This document shows, piece by piece, positions 11,963 to 23,758 of a stretch of 64,000 bases of DNA; positions within the stretch are counted from its first letter, which is position 1; the number at the start of each line of letters is the position of its first letter. Location of the stretch: NCBI RefSeq assembly GCF_030272615.1, contig NC_081407.1:103151897-103215896 (forward strand), given 5' to 3'. Both the position numbers and the translations under genes were made by a program. This DNA is from Cryptomeria japonica (lineage: Eukaryota > Streptophyta > Pinopsida > Cupressales > Cupressaceae). The notes below the pieces were generated by a model. It was given only the letters and a program-made list of their open reading frames with translations. It was not told the origin of the DNA and did no database searches.

Positions 11963-12780
11963 TAACTAAAATTATTTAATCTTTATTTTCCAACTCACCC
12001 TCCATCTCCACTTCATCTTCCCTTTGCAAACTCATCAAGCATGTGGCTAAGGAAATTAATATTTCTTAAATATTAATTCATCATTTATCTTCAACCACCA
12101 AATTTAATGAATATTGTGTACGTACACATATTTCATAACCATATTCTATATTCTCTCCAACACCCCTACATTTAGGAAGGACTTGAGTCCACTTGTCCTA
12201 TCATGCCTAAAACTTCTCTAACTATCCCTAGATTCTCTTAGTCAACAACCCAATCAAGGTGAGATGAGTGACACTTGTCTTGTCCTCCCCCCTTTCTCTC
12301 AACCTTCACCTTTGCTCACAGCCATCCAAATCTGTAGACCTGATCATGATCATTGATCTGAGCCACATCATCTCATCCTCTCAAAGTCTATAAAATCAAG
12401 AGTTTCAGTTGAGAGAGAGTTAGACTTAAAGAGACTTCAAGTGCATTTTCAAGCAAATCATTTGTAAAACTTATGCATCTGTGAGTTTTAACCTTGAAGA
12501 AAAAATAATAATTAGCATTTTAGCATAATCATGTAGTATTGCATATCATAGCATCAATTAACTACCAGTTATTAGTCCATTCTCCATATGTCATCTTGGA
12601 AGCTATCAGTGCATTGTTTGAGATCACACCATCTACAACCAGGAACAGTGGAGTTAGGACACAATGAGACATAAACCATGAAGGTAATATTAGTATTTTT
12701 ATTTCATGTAGTTTCATTGGTATTTTGTGAAACGAACTTCTTGCAGGTAGCATTCTGAGGATGAAATTCAAGTTGACACA
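11963..12780 (+). repeat. E1 5' LTR (5'-truncated)
   Basis: Direct repeat of about 33900-34763: both contain CCTCCATCTCCACTTCATC, 'tgtgtacgtacacatatttc' and TCTATAAAATCAAGAG, and both end in a form of CAAGT(C/T)GACACA. The first ~310 bases of the 3' copy are missing here and are replaced by Tat-A LTR sequence. Confidence 0.8.
12389..12396 (+). promoter_or_regulatory. TATA box, E1 5' LTR
   Basis: TATAAAAT, conserved at 34324-34331 in the 3' LTR, about 390 bases before the LTR end. Likely core promoter of E1. Confidence 0.5.
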
Positions 12781-12783
12781 TTT

Positions 12784-12801
12784 TGGCGCCCACCGTGGGG
12801 C
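12784..12801 (+). promoter_or_regulatory. E1 primer-binding site
   Basis: TGGCGCCCACCGTGGGGC begins three bases after the 5' LTR. This phrase is familiar from plant Ty3/gypsy elements; I do not assign the tRNA. The same site in E3 (39101) differs by two G-to-A changes, both at CpG. Confidence 0.8.
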
Positions 12802-15034
12802 TCATGGACCTCGCATATACCTTTAAAAATCTCACAAAAAGTAAAATTAATGCATTTGTAATGCAGATTCATGCATATGTGAAATCTGACAGCACTTTTG
12901 TTCATAAGTTAGCATATTTGCATCACAAGTTAGCGCATATGCCATGTAGGTTAGCGCTTTTGTCTAAAAATCTACACATTAGCATCGTCGGTTAGCGCTT
13001 TTATCTGAAAATCTATGCATTAGCATCATTGGTTAGCACTTTTATCTTCTAGGTTAGCGCTTTTGTCCTCTAGATTAGTGCATTTATTAAATAAATCACA
13101 TTTTTGTATCCGCAGAGCAGCACTTTTGTAGTCTAGGTTAGCGCTTTTTCTCTACAAGTTAGTGCTTTTGAGGAGAAAGATAGCGCATATGTTAGAATAG
13201 CGCTTTTGTTTCCAGCTAACAAAAGATTTCTTGCACGTTTGAATGCCCAAGAAATTAGATTTTTCAAACTACTAAAATTTTCTTGCAGGTCTGAATGCCC
13301 AAGAAATTAAAGGCCTTATTTTGGGAAGTAATATATCATGCCTTGTTCATTTAGTCTAACTAAGAGGATAAATTGACAACATGCAACTTGCATTTTTAGT
13401 AACTTCTCTAAAATAGTTGCACATAGACTTCTAAAAAGGCTAAAATAAACACCATGCTTGTTGGAGCAACATCACCAAATAGGACTTAGCCAACAATTGT
13501 TTTGAAAAGGTTAAAAAGAACACTTATATTCCTTGTCTCAAAAGTGGTAGGTATATGCTCCCCCCTTAATTGGGTGACTAAACAGCCAAACCCACTCTTT
13601 TATGCTTTCTTTACTTTCAAGCAATTAAATCCTTTAGAGGGCCTACCTTCCCGAGCTGCCTTGAGGGGGCCAGTGAGAGGGGAATGACCTAAAGTGGAAA
13701 CAGGCTAATACCGAGTCCTTCCAATCCACTATAAATAAATCGTGTTTGTGATGGAAGTCCCAAACAACATGTGTTGATAAGTTCATATCAACACTATGTT
13801 TCCCCATAAACCCTATGGAGTGTAAACTCTATAGACTGGGAACCTTCTGTATTTACAGAGCTGAAAGTGTCGCATGTATGGCCACATGACTAGAAGCCTT
13901 TACTAAAAACCACTTGTACTAGTTGCCAAAATCCTTCTAGTTGTTGGTGCAGGAGGTCAGACCACTGAAGCGGCTCACACACATACGGTTCCTAGTAGAG
14001 ATATAAAGTTTTCCATGGGGAGTTTTCATGGAAACTGGTGCTTGGCTGCCCCGAAGAAGTGAGTGCCGAGGGTGGGGTTAGTGGGGTCAAGAATCTAAAT
14101 ATCCTCTTTGAATAGCGTAGCCTCGAGGGAAACCCCACGTGAGATTCAACAACTATTGTCTCAGCTTGCCATAAGATTTGTACTTGTTGTGCATTTTGTT
14201 TATTAGACATTGTGTCTTCTATGTCTATTGCATATTCCAAATGGTCAAAAAATTGAAGAAACTTATCATCTATGCGTGAGCAAAAATCCAACAAATTGTT
14301 GAAAAAGTTTGATCAAAAGGGTAATACAAAAGCTTTCCAACACTTGAAACACTAGATCAAAACCAAAGTGTCAAAACGACAGTGTCAAAATAATTCTTGA
14401 AGTAGGTTTGTCTCTAAACCATCATGTATTGTCAAACTAGCTCAAACAACTAGGTCACTAATCCCACAGGTTATTCCCAAGAAGTTCTATAAACATCAAC
14501 ATTCAACATGCTATTGATTCAAATATCTTAAGTGCAAAAAAATCAACATCATTATCAAGTTTCTCATCAGGATAATCAAATCCTCTATCAAGAAGCTTGA
14601 TAAATCTATACTAGGTTCATAATCTTGGATATATCTTTCCTATTTTGAACCTAGGTTATATCAAAATCAGAATTGCACCAACATTGGAATCAAATAAACT
14701 TGTCAATTGTCAAATTCTTATATGACTTTTAAGTATCACCTTAAGAAAAGAAAACCCGGTTATAAAGCTACTCATAAATGAATAAGATTCTTGTATATCA
14801 ATCGCAAGATCTTATTAAAACATAGGACATTCCTACACCGTTTTCGTCACTACTTACGTGGCTGCGGTACAGAGTTTGATGGAGAAATTTTACAAGGACG
14901 TTCTTTTCAACAAAGAGACGCTTTATCACAGTGAACAAATAATAGTAGTAAAATCAACAAAGCATATCTTCCTAAACCAATAATCACCTATTGACTTTGT
15001 CCTTTGGAAATTTCAACAACTTTGAAATAATCAC
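12802..15034 (+). other. E1 leader with AGCGC-motif repeats and a block shared with E3
   Basis: No ORF is supported. From 12910 to 13205 the word TTAGCGC(T/A) followed by TTTGT, TTTAT or ATATG recurs about ten times at 25-45-base spacing. The block 13440-13740 (CATGCTTGTTGGAGCAAC, then TCTCAAAAGTGGTAGGTATA and a 'gtgagagggga' stretch) is clearly homologous to 40300-40600 in E3. Its retention in a gag-less relative suggests a cis-acting RNA function such as packaging or dimerisation; that is inference. A 100-codon minus-strand frame at 13992-14294 has no recognised domain. Confidence 0.6.
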
Positions 15035-16797
15035 ATGCCAGTTTGGACTAGAGCCCAATACAAACAATTTAGAAAACAACAACAAATGGAGGATGAAGAT
15101 AATCTTGTATTTCAAACTTTTGGGTTTACCATTGTTGATGAAGAAGTAGTCAATAGCACCATTAGAGACCTCGAGCAAGATTTCAAATTTGCTAAGCTAA
15201 TGGAAAAATTGTTGGCAAAGCAAAAAGAGAAATATCTCTTAATGTTGGCAAAATCTGGGGCTAAACTACCACAAGACTTTAACATAGAAAGCTTGAAACA
15301 AGATGTAGAGGCAAGTAACATGCAAAACACAGATGATCCAAATAACGAAGATGTGAAAAAAGAAAGTCATGAAGAAACAAGGAAAGAAAGGGATGACACA
15401 AGAAAAGAGCATAGTGATAAAAGAACTCACGAAGAAACAAAGAGAAACTATGTGGATAATCCATTGTCAAACCTTACTCAACAAATGCAAACTTTACAAC
15501 AACAGATACAAGACATGCAAAATGGAACAAGCTCTAAGAAGTATTCATTAGAAGATATATGCCCATATCCGTTCGATAAGAATCTGAATATGATACCATT
15601 TCTGCAACATTGCGAGATTCATAAATATGACAAATACGATGGAAAATCCAATCCTCAGGATCACATTAGGGAATTTTGTACTGTGAGCATGGAATTCGCT
15701 CATGATGAAACTTACCTTATGCATCTTTTTCTAGGAGTTTAAATGGACAATCAATGGAGTGGTTTTCAAGATTATCATCCGGAATCAAATCTTTTGAAGA
15801 ACTTGTGAATAGATTTATTTCACAATACTCCTACAATATAAGGAATGAGATAGCGATGTTGGATCTCTGCAATGTTAAACAAAAGAATGGTGAATCTTTT
15901 ATGATCTTCTTACAATGGTGGAAATGCATGTTTAATAGGTATCCCCAAGATGTACCTAATCAAGAAAAAATGGAAATATTCATTGATAATCTTATCAGTG
16001 AAATGAGTTATCGCCTTAGAATGCAATGTCCTCCCTCTTTTGCCAGAATGATCGAGAATGGTTTGAAAATAGAGAACGCAATGGTAAAGAAAGGAGAGCT
16101 AAAAATTTACAACAATAACAACAACCACACCAACAACAATAATGACAATCCCAAGTTCTGGTCAAAGAATAGGAATGTTAGCAATGAAGGAAATGATGAT
16201 AATAGTACTACAAAACAACAACAACCAATTTTTAATCTATCAAGTCAAATCCCAAGCAATAATAATCCAAAAAACAATAAAGCCAAGTCCTTTTTCTCCA
16301 ATCCTCGGAGGGAATTCACAAACATTGGAGAACCTTTGGAATCAGCTCTAAAAACTCCGCTTGCCAACAAATTGATTGTTTTACCAGAAGCAAGAAGTTA
16401 TGAACCACCAGTCAAGCCAAATTGGTGGAATGACAATCATTTTTGCAATTACCATCAGAATAAAGGACACCTAACAAATGATTGTCAAAGATTGAAACAC
16501 CTTATTCAAGATCTAATTGATAATGGAACCATCACAGTGGATAGCCATAAGACAAATGAATCACACCTGGCTTTCAAAACTCCACTTCTGAATTATGACA
16601 AAGGTGAACCATCCCAAATAAAAGATGATAAAGGAAAAGCCAAAGTGAATTACACTTATACATATGATGATGTGGTAAATGTAATCATTGTTAAAGATAA
16701 TCCATCTTCAGAGCCAATCAATGTTATTACGAGAATCAAAGAAAAGGTTTCCTTTCTAGGTATAGCAAAAGACCCAACATCCACTTCACAACAATAA
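15035..16797 (+). pseudogene. gag: E1 gag
   Basis: Capsid-like protein of a Tat element. The first frame (15035-15742) has an acidic, Glu/Lys- and Gln-rich N-terminus and then begins the capsid domain. A frameshift near 15728-15742 moves the reading to 15754, where the capsid core continues (EWFSRLSSGIKSFEELVNRF, later KQKNGESFMIFL). An Asn-rich linker follows (16100-16280). Next is a C-x2-H-x4-H-x4-C metal-binding motif (FCNYHQNKGHLTNDC, about 16441-16486) with a helix RLKHLIQDLI, the variant knuckle I know from this lineage. A TAA at 16795 separates it from protease in the same frame. The start at 15035 is the first ATG of the open frame. Confidence 0.8.
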
Positions 16798-17400
16798 AAT
16801 TTAGTACAGCAATTACAAAGAATACCCGCTCAAATACCAATTCTAGAACTTCTCAAGGTTTCACCTATACATAAGGAAATTTTGGAGAAATCTTTAGTAG
16901 AAACAACAGTTTCAAAAGATTTGGATATAGATCAGTTCCAAAACATGGTAGGACACCTTATAGCTCCTCATTGCTTATCATTTTCTAAAAATGATGATGC
17001 ATCCTTACAACATCCTCACAATGCTCCCTTACATGTTGAAGTCTCCATTAATAAAACTTGTGTCAAACATGTACTCATAGATGGAGGAGCTAGCTTAAAC
17101 ATTTGTGCATTAAGTTTGATAAAAGCTTTGGGATATTCAAAAAATGTAGTGGACCCAAAAAATAAAATAACCATCAAGGCTTATGATGAAGCAGAATGTT
17201 CTTCTAAAGGAACTGTTATGCTACCAATAAAGATAGGACCTGTGGAAAGGGATACATTGTGTTAGGTTTTAGATTTGAACCTTTCTTACAACATTCTTCT
17301 AGGATGACCATGGATTCACAAGATGCAAGCAGTTCCTTCTACATATCATCAATGTGTGAAATTTCCTCATGAAGGACAAGAGATCACTATAATTGCATAT
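16798..17400 (+). pseudogene. E1 aspartic protease
   Basis: Retropepsin-type domain in the frame of gag. The catalytic motif is VLIDGGASLNIC (aspartate codon at 17080). The C-terminal hydrophobic-Gly motif appears as YNILLG just before a TGA near 17305. A TAG at 17263 also interrupts it. The longest open piece runs 16882-17265 (127 residues). It would mature the gag-pol polyprotein. Confidence 0.7.
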
Positions 17401-17498
17401 TCTAGTCAATATTGCAATAATTTGTAGCCAACACAAGATACAAGAGTTCCACATAACAGAGAATCAATATATCCTAACAAAGAAATTCAAGCAAAGTT

Positions 17499-19199
17499 AT
17501 GGAAAATTTTGAGGAAAAGATCCAATTAAATGATGAAGGAATGGGAAAATATTCTTTGCATAATTTTCCACCTTCCCCTAAGTCATATGGAAAGCCTATA
17601 GATATTCAATCAAAGACATCAGAAAGATCAAAACATGTGTTTAAAGGAACATTTGTTAGTGCTGGAACTCTTGAAGAAGAAAATGATGACAAAGACATTA
17701 TTGGTTGGTTGTACAAGGATGAAGATAAAACTATAGCAATAGCAGTAGAAGTCAATATTCCCATAAAACAATATAGCAAAGGTTATGAAATCATGTAAAA
17801 AATGGGATATGAAGGAAAAGGACCAATTGGTAACCGACATCAAGGTATTTCAAAACCTATTTGTCCACACTCGCAATCCAAAGAAGATAAATCTAGGCTT
17901 GGATATCTAAATTCCAATCAAAGGCAACATAATCATCAATAGCACAAATGGAAAAAGAAATCAGTTTCTAAGGAAGAAAATTGGCAAGAAAAGATACATC
18001 AAGCGGCCGGAATAGTAACCAATAAACAAAAGAAGCAAGAAGAACATGAAAAGAAAGAAGAGGAGATTATCATCCAAGGTAAAGAAAAATATTGTCAACA
18101 AGTTCTGGAAATACAAAAAAATGCAAAATCTGAACAAGATATTCCAGAAGCAGCAAAAATAGAGATGGCAGAAATTAGGGAACTTTTTGCGCCATACAAC
18201 ATTCCTGTATGGTATAGTGGAGTAGTCCTAGATCATGATTTAGAGACAAATTCAAATGAGTATGAATGGGGTCCATATGTTTTATCTACTATATCAAGTA
18301 AGGAACGCAATGAAGACCAAGCAACTATCATGAAAGAAGACTTGTCTATTACAAAACAAAAGATGGAGTTAGAAAGAAGACAAGAAAAACTCAGAATTCA
18401 GAGAAAAGAGGCATATGCAAAAAGGAAAGGGAATGACAAAAACAAAGAATTAATGCCAAAAGAAGTACAAACAAGGATAGACCAAGCATCTAGAAATACA
18501 AGATTATCATCAAAAGAGAAACAAGATGTATCCCGATGTGGCAGAACCATAGAAGAATTAAGAGATAGTCAAGTTGTATTGACTATTAGTCCAGAAGAAG
18601 TTGAGTTTGAAAGGAGACAAAATCTAGCAAAAGAATCCTCTTTATCATGTACACAAGTATGTTAGCTTCAAAATGCAAATGAGATCAATTAAGAAGGAAT
18701 TTACAGTAATAAAGATGCATGTGTTGATATAATACATTCATTTAAGAGACAAATGTCAGTTCAAGAACCACTTGAGTGTGAACTACAAAATGCTAATATT
18801 GATTTTGTTAGAACTAATTCAGAGATGCTTGAGAAAGACAATTCTCAAAAACATTTAATCTATGACAGAGCCTATTCTATGCCAAGTTATGGTCATTATG
18901 TCATGAATATTGAAACACCTAATGATGATAGTGATTATGATTTACCCCTTCTTCATCCTAAACTAATTGATTGGGATAATTTAGACAACCCTGAACTGAA
19001 TGTCTTTTCCAATGATCATGACTTAGTCGTGTACCTTAATGCAGTTGAACCCATCCCACCTAAGAAATCTTCCATTGTAGAATCAAGTAATGTTTCTTGT
19101 AGTCAGGAGAATGCCAAACTTTCCAATCACAAAAGCGAAATAAAACAAGGAAAGAGACCTATTGTTGAAAACCATTTCATGGCAACACTAGATCAATAA
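17499..19199 (+). pseudogene. E1 linker between protease and RT, with G-patch-like motif
   Basis: Three open pieces share one frame (17499-17798, 18165-18665, 18753-19199), which is shifted from protease and from RT. At 17800-17860 a stop-interrupted glycine-rich stretch (KMGYEGKGPIGNRHQGI) resembles the G-patch-like segment that sits between protease and RT in some plant gypsy elements. The middle piece is Lys/Glu/Arg-rich and coiled-coil-like. The last is acidic (DDSDYDLPLLHPKLIDWDN). A long protease-RT spacer is usual for Tat elements. No enzymatic domain is seen. Confidence 0.55.
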
Positions 19200-19434
19200 A
19201 AAGAGAAAACAAAGGACGTATCTGATGGTGAAAACCTCTTTGAGGCACTAGAAGATGGAAAGTTTGACATTCTTCCTACATATTTTTAGGAGAGATCTGC
19301 TATCCTGATAGAACCAATAGAAGCAGTAAACATTGGTACATCAAAGGATCCTAAAATACTTCATTATGCTACCTCATTATCAGAAAAAGAGAGGAATGAA
19401 TACATGGAATTCTTTAAGAAAAGATAAATAAATT

Positions 19435-20577
19435 TTGCCTTGGTCCTATGCAGATATGCTAGGACTTAATCCAGATCTTATCATGCATCATCTTAATGTG
19501 GGTTTAAAACCAAAACCAGTTAAGAAGAAACTAAGAAAGATGCATCCGCACATTGCCTTTCTTGTAAAAACCAAGCTGAAGAAACTATTAGAAGTGGGTT
19601 TTATAAGACCTGTTGCTTATCCAGAATGGGTTTCAAGTATTGTACCAGTGTCAAAGCCAGATAAAAGCATAAGAGTCTATACATATTTCAAAGATCTGAA
19701 TAAAGCATGTCCAAAAGATGATTTCCCGCTACCAAATGTTGATATCATAGTGGACTTATCAGCAGGGCATGAGATGTTTTCATTAATGGATGGCTTCTCA
19801 AGATATAATCAAATAAGTATTGCACCTGAAGATCAAGAAAAGACAGCTTTCACCTGTGCATGGGGAACATATTGCTGGAATGTTATGCTATTTGGGCTTA
19901 AAAATGCAGGAGCGACTTATCAAAGGGCTATGACAATAGTTTTCCATGATATGATGCATACATTTATGGAAGATTATGTCAATGACATACTTGCAAAATC
20001 TCATACAAGACAAGAACATTTGAACATTTTAAGCAAGATTTTTTATAGGTTGGAAAGATATCAATTGAGATTAAATCCAAAAAAATGTGCATTTGGGGTA
20101 ACCTCTGGAAAGCTCCTTGGGTACATTATATCAGCCCATGGAATTGAAGTAGATCCTAAAAAAGTCAAAGCTATCATGGAAAAGGAGTCACCTAGGAACA
20201 TAAGTCAATTGCGATCTTTACAAGGAAGATTGCAATCAATCAAGAGATCTATTTCTCAGTTAGCAGATAGATGTCTTCCATTCACCCATCTTCTACATAA
20301 AAATGTTCCATTCAAATGGGATCCAAAATGTGAAGAAGCTTTTTTACAAATAAAAGAATATCTTATGAGTCCTCAAATATTGATATCACCAACCAAAGGG
20401 AAACCATTATTTCTCTATATCTTAGCAACAAATGTATCATTAGGCACTCTCCTAGCTCAACATGATGATGAAGGACAAGAAAGAGCAATTTATTATATCA
20501 GTAGAATGCTTGTTGGCTATGAATTAAATTATTCCTCAATAGAAAAGACATGTCTAGCATTTGTATTTGCAACTTAG
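19435..20577 (+). pseudogene. pol: E1 reverse transcriptase and start of RNase H
   Basis: A 380-residue open frame. Visible RT landmarks: KLRKMHPHIA and LLEVGFIRPV at the start, VSKPDKSIRV, DLNKACPKDDFPLPNVD, motif A with LMDGFSRY (about 19783), FGLKNAGATYQRAM, motif C and KCAFGV with GKLLGYIIS. Motif C reads YVNDILAKS near 19975-19986, so one of the two paired aspartates has become Asn, which should abolish catalysis. RNase H follows (LFLYILATNVSLGTLLAQ, IYYISRML) up to a TAG at 20575. No start is expected here because this is the interior of a polyprotein. Confidence 0.85.
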
Positions 20578-21270
20578 AAGCTGCGACATTATATGTTGAT
20601 TCATTTTGTGAAACTAATAGCAAAGATAGATCCTCTCAAATATTTGTTGAGCAAGTCAACATTGACAGGGAGAATAGCCAAATGGGTTATGATACTCAGT
20701 GAATTTGATATAGAGTATGTTGATCGAAAAGCTATCAAGGGAAAAGTTATCACTGATCAATTGGTTGATGCACCTTTACAAAATGACATGCCTTTGCACA
20801 TTGAATTTCCTAATGCAGATATCTTGACAGTAAGTACAAACTTTTGGGAATTGTACTTTGATGGTTCTTATACACAATATGGATCAGGCGTAGGCATTTT
20901 TTTTATCACACCTCAAGGACACACAATTTCCAAATCATATAGACTACAGTTTCCATGCACTAATAATACTATAGAGTATGAAGCATTGGCTATTGGGCTT
21001 AAAATGGCCATTGAATGGAATGTCAAGGAACTACATGTCTATGGTGATTCACAACTTATCATCAACCAAATAAATTATGGATATTAAACAAAGGATGATA
21101 AGCTTATGCCATACAAACAACTGGTGGAGGATTTTAAAGTACACTTTAAAGAAATATTATTCACCCAGATTCCAAGAAATGAGAATAAAGCAGCAGATGC
21201 AATGGCTATAATAGCATCTCTCTTGCAAAATAAGGAGAATCAACAACATTGTGAATTTCTCGTGGAAGAT
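20578..21270 (+). pseudogene. pol: E1 RNase H end and second (archaeal-type) RNase H
   Basis: Same frame as RT. The first RNase H ends in KWVMILSEFDIEYVDRKAI. A second RNase H starts at about 20845: ELYFDGSYTQYGSGVGI (first Asp), TIEYEALAIGLKMA (Glu), LHVYGDSQLIINQI (Asp). After a TAA at 21085 comes PRNENKAADAMA (last Asp). A gypsy RNase H followed by an additional archaeal-type one is, to my knowledge, diagnostic of the Tat lineage. All four acidic positions appear kept despite the stop. Confidence 0.8.
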
Positions 21271-22127
21271 ATCTTAACCCCTACCATTCAATTCCAGCAT
21301 ACCTATCAAATTTTCCATACATCAGGAACCAGTCAATCCTCATACAGTCAAACTTATCAGTATTTAAAAGAACACATCCTTCCTCTTGACTTATCTCGGA
21401 ATCAGAGAAGAGATTTTATCCACCAGTCCTCTCGCTATACTATAATTTATGATATCCTATATAGGCGTGGTCTAGATGGTACTGTATTAAGATGTCTTGA
21501 GAAAGAAGAATCTGAGAAAATTCTTGACGAAGTTCATGCAGGTATTTGTTGCACACTCAAGTGATTTAACATTGGCTAAGAAATTTTTTTGTATGGGTTA
21601 CTTTTGGCCTACTATGGAGAGAGATTCATTCACATATGCTAGAAAATGCAAACAATGTCAGATCCATGGGAATCTCATCATGCACCAACACAAGAGTTAT
21701 ATCCTATGACAGGATCATGACCATTTTCACAATGGGGCCTTGATTTGGTAGGAAAGATAAATCCCTCATCTTCTAATGGACATAAGTTTATTTTGATAGC
21801 TACTAAATATTTTACTAAATGGATTGAAGCAGTGCCTTTAACAACAATGACAGGAAAACAAATATCATCATTTATTTTGAATTATATAATCTGTCGCTAT
21901 GGAGTTCCTATGACCATTATCACTGATAATGGAAGACCATTCAAAAATCAAGATGTGAACGAGTTATGTGAACAATTTCATATCCAACATAGGTTTTCTA
22001 CTCCATATTATCCATAGGGAAATGGTCAAGCTGAGGCATCAAATAAAACTACCTTGAAAATCTTGAAGAAAACAGTCAATGAAGCTGGAAAAGACTGGCA
22101 CATTCAACTTAATCCTTCTCTTTGGGT
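21271..22127 (+). pseudogene. pol: E1 integrase, part 1 (before copia insertion)
   Basis: The zinc-binding domain is split across frames: HAGICC before a TGA at 21562, then GYFWPTMERDS and CKQCQIHG in the next frame (21497-21709), and back again. The core follows (21745-22017): YFTKWIEAVPL, the second catalytic Asp in IITDNGRPF and the third acidic residue in NGQAEASN, just after a TAG at 22015. The gene is cut at 22127 by the copia LTR and continues at 29677. Confidence 0.8.
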
Positions 22128-23687
22128 TGTTGGCATTATGTGAACTGGTATGAGGACATAATGATATTGTATGTTGTCATTGATGTCAATATGTGATATG
22201 TGAGAAGAGAGAACTGGCATATGTGTGAACCGGTATATATGCCAAAGTGAAGCGATATATTTGTTCAAGGTGAACCAGCATGTCAAGGTGAACCGGCATG
22301 TAGTTATGGGAACCGACACATGGAAGCATTGTATGACTACCGGTTGGTAGCTAGTTTCCACTTCAGGATTTCCGGATGGAGTACCACAAGCCTGTGTGAC
22401 TCAATCGGTGATCTTTGTGTGGTGAGTTAGCAATATAATGAAGAACAAATCATGTTGCCACGTAAGCCCTGTGCGCATGAAGGATCTTGCATGAAGAAGA
22501 CTATCCCTATCCACCTTGGGAATGTGCGAAGTTTGTCAAATGATGATAATGCATGATGGGTCATCAGTCGCCATGAAATTGGTGGATAATAGATGATGGA
22601 GAATGTCTTGAGATCAATTCAAGATTGTTGAATTTAATGCAGTATGATTCAATGGTCAGGATTGAACCATTTGAATTGCTTAACCTAACAGGTTTAGGGT
22701 TTAGGGTTTTTGCTACCAACCTGTCTATTTCCTATAAGGTCGATGTTGTGTTTCTTTCTAAAGTTGTTGGCAAAAGTTGTATGTGTGTATCCAAGGGAAG
22801 TGATACGTGATTCTTGCCAGACCAAAGGAGAGAAGAGATAACTGCAAAGTGAATGTGCAAAAGGTGAAGAGGAGCCAAAATGGATCTGCATTAGCATTGA
22901 GTGCTATTACCAGATCTTTGTAATTCCTATTGATCTTTAACCACTTCAACAGTTGTGAAATCCCTTAACAGGGTAGCCTTAACCGACTTGATACAAATCC
23001 TTTAACAGGGTAACTTGAAGTTATTGAGTTCTGGGAAGCTATCAAGCTCTAGAGATCCTTTAGCTATTAAGTTCTTGAAATCCTCTAACAAGGTAACCCT
23101 AACCGGGTTTAACCCTTAACTGGGTATTATAGCCATCCCTTAACTGGGTGATCGCTAACAGGATCGGTTCCTAGCAGAACCTATTGTAATGTCTTTAACC
23201 GGACAAGGCTCCTAACAGAGCAGACTTCTAAAGAGTTCAAAAAGAAGCTTGTGGGTATTCATCCCCACCGTGGTTTTTCCCAATTGAGTTTCCACATGAA
23301 AAATATGTGTGTCATGTGTGATGCTTTTATCTTGTGATGCTTTGTTATTACCTATTAAGCATATGATGGTTCTGTGTTTTATGCCTGTCTATAAAACATA
23401 TTGAACTAACTATTATGAAGATCTGATGATAGTTTACCTGTTCATGCATGAGGGTGTAATGGTACTATAGTATTGAGCTAAGAGGAAAGCTAAGTGAGTA
23501 ACCAGTTTATGAGTGTTTTAGTTGTTCTGGGTCTTACCGGTTGCACTCTATTTCAACTAGTGTCACTATTTGCTAGTCATTTGGAGTATTTTCTATCAAA
23601 CCAGTTTTGGACTATATTTTGTCTATACTGATTCACCCCCCCCTCTCAGTATCGGTTTGGTACTATTCATTCATCATTGAGTTATCA
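22128..23687 (+). repeat. Copia-1 5' LTR
   Basis: TGTTGGCATTATGTGAACTG to GAGTTATCA, 1560 bp. Against the 3' LTR (1587 bp) it lacks a 24-bp repeat unit near 28158-28181, has a shorter C run near the end and shows several CCGG-to-CTGG/CCAG changes. It contains a run of TTAAC(A/C/T)GGGT words (22960-23210) and two to three TTTAGGG units (near 22693). Confidence 0.92.
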
Positions 23688-23689
23688 AT

Positions 23690-23701
23690 TGGTATCAGAG
23701 C
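23690..23701 (+). promoter_or_regulatory. Copia-1 primer-binding site
   Basis: TGGTATCAGAGC, two bases after the 5' LTR, complementary to the 3' end of initiator-Met tRNA. Confidence 0.9.
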
Positions 23702-23758
23702 ATCCTCTAGGTCCTTTGTGTTTTAAGCTTAACCGCTTGAGGTAAAGATCCCAAATAG

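Noticed and set aside
13992-14294. 100-codon minus-strand frame in the E1 leader
   Set aside because: No domain, and no matching frame seen in the homologous E3 leader; kept only as part of the leader description.
22690-22712. TTTAGGG telomere-type units (also near 28679)
   Set aside because: Only two to three units, at the same place in both Copia-1 LTRs; part of the LTR, not a telomere.
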